From positions 62,001-126,000 of the forward strand of contig CAYNUS010000002.1 in NCBI GenBank assembly GCA_964400625.1: 64,000 nt of DNA, given 5' to 3'. The translations under genes were made by a program, and so were the position numbers. The notes beneath the pieces are model-generated. The model did not search any database, had not been told where the DNA came from, and was given only the letters and a program-made list of their open reading frames with translations. Source of the DNA: DYFX01 sp964400625. GTDB taxonomy: Bacteria > Patescibacteriota > Patescibacteriia > SG8-24 > DYFX01. Below, piece after piece: positions 61,055 through 64,000 of this stretch. Position 1 is the stretch's first letter. Every line of letters starts with the position of its first letter.

Positions 61055-61705
61055 CTAGGCTTTCGAAAGGAGGACGATGAAGGTCTCTTCCTGCGGCAGG
61101 TCCTTCTTCAGGACCTTCCACTTGTCGGTCTCGATCGTCTTGGCGCCGACTTCCTTCACGAACGGCTCGACGGCGCCGGCGGAAAGCGCGAGGTCCTTCA
61201 TCTTGTGGTGCATCGGGATGACGATGCGCGGCTCCATGCGGCTCACGAGGTCGGCCGCGGCCTGCGCCGCGAGGACGTCTCCCCCGCCGACGGGGATCAT
61301 GAGCACGTCGACTTCGCCGAGCTGGGCGAGCTGCTCGTCGGTGAGCGGGACGGAGAGGCCGCCGAGATGCGTGACGCGCATGTCGTCGATCGTGAACTGG
61401 AAGATGACGTTCTTGTGATAGTCCTTCGGCTCCGGCTTCTCGTGCATCGCGGGCGTGCCGTAGATGGGGATGCCTTTCACCTCGTACTCGCCCGGGTGCT
61501 CGACGAGGAACGCGCCTTCCGCGACCGCCTCGAGATTGTTGTGGTGGTCGTGCGTGCGGCGGCTCACGGTGACGATGTCGGCCGCGAGGTTGCGCGGCAG
61601 TTTCCCGATCTTCTCGGAGTACGGATCGGTCACGATGGTCACCTCGTCGTTGCCGATCTTCGTCGTGATCTTGAAGCAGGAAACGCCCAGAAACTGTATC
61701 GTCAT
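61055..61705 (-). CDS. Metallo-beta-lactamase fold hydrolase
   Basis: Product of 216 residues of the small MBL family (L-ascorbate-6-phosphate lactonase/YtkL-like). The zinc motif SRRTHDHHNNLEAVAEGAFL has the HxDH pattern near residue 44, and the metal-binding GGLSVPLTDEQLAQLGEVDV and IVIPMHHKMKDL follow. The substrate is unknown. The start at 61705 (TIQFLGVSCFKITTKIGND) fits the family. It heads the gyrA-containing unit. Confidence 0.85.
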   Translation of the reverse strand: MTIQFLGVSCFKITTKIGNDEVTIVTDPYSEKIGKLPRNLAADIVTVSRRTHDHHNNLEAVAEGAFLVEHPGEYEVKGIPIYGTPAMHEKPEPKDYHKNVIFQFTIDDMRVTHLGGLSVPLTDEQLAQLGEVDVLMIPVGGGDVLAAQAAADLVSRMEPRIVIPMHHKMKDLALSAGAVEPFVKEVGAKTIETDKWKVLKKDLPQEETFIVLLSKA

Positions 61706-61735
61706 GTGGAACGGGTGAGGCTGTTTTACGGGGTC

Positions 61736-61764
61736 AGCGTAGCATCGCGGACCGCGCCGGGCAA
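61736..61764 (-). promoter_or_regulatory. Promoter of the MBL-gyrA unit
   Basis: TTGCCC at 61759-61764, 17-bp spacer, TACGCT at 61736-61741 preceded by TGC. Confidence 0.7.
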
Positions 61765-61801
61765 GGGGGGCCGGAAACGAAAAAGACCCCCGCAAGGAGG
61801 G

Positions 61802-62095
61802 TCAGAAGAGGAAGGAAGCCCAGAGGAGCGTGAGCGCGAGGCCGACGCCGACGATGACGACATAGACGCCGGAGGGGACGCGGCGGGCCGGGTCGAAGAG
61901 GCGCGCGCCTCCGTAGACCGCGATGGCGAGGCCGACCGCGACGCTGCAGACGGCCTGCGCGGCCGGCGCGCCCCGGAAGACGAGGCTCCGGAGCAGGGCC
62001 GCGGCGACCCCGACGACCAGCGCGATGACGATGACGTTCCCGACGCCGATGCGCCGGCCATCGCGGACCGGCGACGGCGGATCTTGGTGTCTCAC
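61802..62095 (-). CDS. Small membrane protein of unknown function
   Basis: A 97-residue product with three hydrophobic segments (GNVIVIALVVGVAAALLRSL; AAQAVCSVAVGLAIAVYGGA; GVYVVIVGVGLALTLLWASF). The proposed start is GTG at 62095, after AGGAG. No family recognised. It is divergent from the S1-domain gene and shares its -35. Confidence 0.6.
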   Translation of the reverse strand: MRHQDPPSPVRDGRRIGVGNVIVIALVVGVAAALLRSLVFRGAPAAQAVCSVAVGLAIAVYGGARLFDPARRVPSGVYVVIVGVGLALTLLWASFLF

Positions 62096-62136
62096 GGGGG
62101 GCTCCTGGGGGATGGTGAAAGGTGCGGACTGGCCGG

Positions 62137-62166
62137 AATGTAGCAGGGGGCGCGGGGACTTGCCAA
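62137..62166 (-). promoter_or_regulatory. Promoter of the gene at 62095
   Basis: TTGGCA at 62161-62166, 18-bp spacer, TACATT at 62137-62142 preceded by TGC. Confidence 0.7.
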
Positions 62167-62188
62167 ATATGGCGGTTTTCCCTATACT
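62160..62188 (+). promoter_or_regulatory. Promoter of the S1-domain gene and ftsH
   Basis: TTGCCA at 62160-62165, 17-bp spacer, TATACT at 62183-62188. The -35 is shared with the minus-strand promoter. The leader of about 90 nt holds a GGAGCC/GGCTCC hairpin near 62203-62221. Confidence 0.8.
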
Positions 62189-62283
62189 CCCCGTGCCTTT
62201 TAAAGGAGCCACCGGGCGGCTCCCGTAACTCGTAACCCAGCCCGATTTTAAGTATTAAAAGGCTAATTCTTAACCTTATTCCT

Positions 62284-63420
62284 ATGTCCAACACCAAAAC
62301 CGCGGCCGTCGACCTGAAGACCCTCCTTGCCGACAAGGACTGGCTGAAGATCCCGAAGGTCGCCGACGTCGTCAAAGGCAAGGTGATCTCGATCGCCAAG
62401 AACGAGATCCGCGTCGACATCGACGGCTACAAGACCGGCGTCGTCCGCGGCCGCGAGATCTTCGCGGAAGCCGGCGAATACGACGGCCTCAAGCCCGGCG
62501 ACGAGGTCGAGGCGACCGTCATCGAGCTCGAGAACGAGCTCGGCGAGGTCGAACTCTCCTTCCGCTACGCCGGACAGCAGCGCGCCTGGGACACGCTCCG
62601 CAAGATGATCGACACGGGCGAGCTCATCCCCGCCAAGATCGTCGAGGCCAACAAGGGCGGCCTGCTCGTCCGCGTGAACCACGTGAACGGCTTCCTCCCG
62701 GTCTCCCAGCTCTCCCCCGACAACTACCCGCGCGTCTCCGGCGGCGACAAGATCAAGATCCTCGAGAAGCTCAAGAGCTTCGTCGGCACCTCCATGAACG
62801 TGAAGGTCATCGACGTGAACGAGCGCGAGGAGAAGCTCATCGTCTCCGAGAAGGCCGTCTGGGAAGAGGCGCAGAAGGGCGTCCTCGACAAGTACAAGGT
62901 CGGCGACGTCGTCGAAGGCGTCATCACGGCCATCGCGGACTTCGGCGTCTTCGTGAAGTTCGACAACCTCGAGGGCCTCGTCCACATCTCCGAGATCGCC
63001 TGGCAGCGCATCGACCACCCGCGCGACCTCGTGAAGGTCGGCGAGACGGTCAAGGCCGAGGTCATCGGCATCGAGGGCTCCAAGATCTTCCTCTCCATGA
63101 AGAAGCTCATCCAGGACCCCTGGAAGACCGTCGGCGAGAAGTACAAGGTCGGCGACACGGTCGAAGGCAAGGTGCTCAAGGTCAACCCGTTCGGCTTCTT
63201 CGTCGAGCTGGACCGCGACATCCACGGCCTCGCCCACATCTCCGAGCTCTCCAAGAAGCCGGTGAAGAACGTGAGCGACATCGCCAAGATCGGCGACACC
63301 ATGAAATTCAAGATCGTCTCGATCGAGCCGGAACAGCATCGCCTGGGCCTCTCGCTGAAGGCGCTGGAAGAGGGCGGTTCCGACAAGACGGAAGCGTCGG
63401 CGGAAGAAACGAAGGGCTAA
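62284..63420 (+). CDS. rpsA: S1 RNA-binding domain protein, ribosomal protein S1 homolog
   Basis: The 378 residues hold four S1 domains: about 30-95, 110-180, 200-270 and 285-358. The last two are the most typical (DVVEGVITAIADFGVFVKFD with EGLVHISEIAW; DTVEGKVLKVNPFGFFVELD with GLAHISELS). S1 holds mRNA on the small subunit; the E. coli protein has six domains, so this is the short form found in many phyla. Start CCTATG without a Shine-Dalgarno. It is followed by ftsH. Confidence 0.92.
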   Translation: MSNTKTAAVDLKTLLADKDWLKIPKVADVVKGKVISIAKNEIRVDIDGYKTGVVRGREIFAEAGEYDGLKPGDEVEATVIELENELGEVELSFRYAGQQRAWDTLRKMIDTGELIPAKIVEANKGGLLVRVNHVNGFLPVSQLSPDNYPRVSGGDKIKILEKLKSFVGTSMNVKVIDVNEREEKLIVSEKAVWEEAQKGVLDKYKVGDVVEGVITAIADFGVFVKFDNLEGLVHISEIAWQRIDHPRDLVKVGETVKAEVIGIEGSKIFLSMKKLIQDPWKTVGEKYKVGDTVEGKVLKVNPFGFFVELDRDIHGLAHISELSKKPVKNVSDIAKIGDTMKFKIVSIEPEQHRLGLSLKALEEGGSDKTEASAEETKG

Positions 63421-63483
63421 GCGCCTCGCGGCGCGGTCGCCCCGGGAACCCGCCGGGCTTCCGGGGCCCGAACCACATCTCCC

Positions 63484-64000
63484 ATGCCTAAATACGTCGT
63501 CCGCAACCTCATCCTCTTCTTCGTCGTCCTGGTCGGCTTGGGCGTGCTCTTCAGCACCGCCTCGCTGAAAGGCGACGCCCCGAAAGAAATCGACCTCTCC
63601 ACCCTCGCGGCCCAGATCGGACAGGGCGAGGTCAAGTCCATCGAGATCCGCGGCAACGACCTGAAGATCGAGCTCCAGGACGGTTCCAAGCAGGAGGCCG
63701 TCAAGGAATCCGGCGATTCGCTCGTCTCGGCGCTCCGCGACTTCGGCGTCGCGCCGGAGAAGCTCCAGGCCGTCGAGGTGGCCGTGAAGCAGCCGGGCGG
63801 CTTCGGCTACTGGATGTCGGTGCTCATCCCCGTCATCCTCCCCTTCCTGCTCATCGGCGGCTTCATCTACCTGATGATGCGCAACGTGCAGGGCCAGAAC
63901 ATGCGCGCGATGATGTTCGGCCAGTCCTCGGCCCGCGAGGTGCCGAAGGACGGCAAGAACCGCGTGACGTTCAAGGACGTCGCCGGCGTGAAGGAAGCCA
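63484..64000 (+). CDS. ftsH: ATP-dependent zinc metalloprotease FtsH, 3' end cut off by window
   Basis: The first 172 residues of FtsH, a membrane AAA+ protease. They show the N-terminal membrane helix (VVRNLILFFVVLVGLGVLFS), the FtsH extracellular domain (DLSTLAAQIGQGEVKSIEIR), the second helix (MSVLIPVILPFLLIGGFIYL) and the start of the AAA domain (VTFKDVAGVKEA). The reading frame is open at the window edge. The intergenic gap to the S1-domain gene holds a CCCCGG/CCGGGG hairpin without a T-tract. Confidence 0.93.
   Translation, partial: MPKYVVRNLILFFVVLVGLGVLFSTASLKGDAPKEIDLSTLAAQIGQGEVKSIEIRGNDLKIELQDGSKQEAVKESGDSLVSALRDFGVAPEKLQAVEVAVKQPGGFGYWMSVLIPVILPFLLIGGFIYLMMRNVQGQNMRAMMFGQSSAREVPKDGKNRVTFKDVAGVKEA

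Overview
The window is about 64 kb of high-GC bacterial chromosome. It is packed with short intergenic regions and uses standard stops: TGA terminates genes here, for example at 11958-11960. The content is mostly translation, transcription, RNA decay and a thin accessory set, with no amino acid, nucleotide or cofactor biosynthesis apart from glutamate dehydrogenase. That profile, the zinc-type S14, L28 and L32, the many short single-copy membrane and lipoprotein genes and the split ComEC fit a member of the Candidate Phyla Radiation (Patescibacteria). This is an inference from gene content; no 16S gene lies in the window.

Layout. 1-9055 (minus) is the S10-spc ribosomal protein cluster, read rpsJ, [380-nt non-coding leader], rplC, D, W, B, rpsS, rplV, rpsC, rplP, rpmC, rpsQ, rplN, X, E, rpsN, rpsH, rplF, R, rpsE, with tuf just upstream. 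10416-13480 is an accessory islet wedged between tuf and fusA. It holds a Phd-like gene with a palindromic operator and a plus-strand ExbB/ExbD-like three-gene cassette. 13573-16602 (minus) is rpsL-rpsG-fusA. 16780-29893 holds an M50 protease, rpmB, a methyltransferase, tRNA-Pro, an ATP-grasp enzyme, ndk, comEC split into two genes, Nudix, metalloprotease and SDR genes, and a LeuRS that carries a Nudix domain inside its editing domain. 29937-39404 has two tandem secreted beta-rich proteins, a lipoprotein, gdhA, trxB, trxA and infB. 39475-50571 has truB, a GT-C enzyme, rny-ymdB-hup, an AT-rich HicBA-like pair, proS, typA and a guanylate-kinase-like protein. 50599-58158 has tRNA-Lys, tRNA-Arg, a lipoprotein, pilT, rnc, nusB, rpmF, a lipid kinase and a DUF1189 protein. 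58160-64000 has gyrA, an MBL hydrolase, an S1-domain protein and the start of ftsH.

Regulatory grammar. Promoters are sigma70-like and easy to see (TTGACN, 16-18 bp, TANNNT). Housekeeping genes usually lack a Shine-Dalgarno and start in the context TATG. Many first genes have a -10 box whose edge lies only 6-9 nt before the ATG, implying leaderless mRNA. Accessory, membrane and secreted genes instead have a clear AGGAGG-type site and usually CATG. Several intergenic spacers fuse the terminator of one gene with the promoter of the next: the -35 sits in the terminator loop and the T-tract in the promoter spacer. Three divergent gene pairs share one TTGCCAA/TTGGCAA -35.

The strongest candidate for something undescribed is a structured RNA of about 150 nt present twice, at 19101-19256 and 51401-51548. 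Each copy has its own promoter and abuts the 5' end of a tRNA gene (tRNA-Pro and tRNA-Lys). All four helices differ in sequence between the copies but keep their pairing, while the linkers are almost identical. Other items for follow-up are the ExbB/ExbD-like cassette inside the split str operon, the Nudix insertion in LeuRS, the structured leader between rpsJ and rplC, and a histidine-rich tail on ribosomal protein L22.
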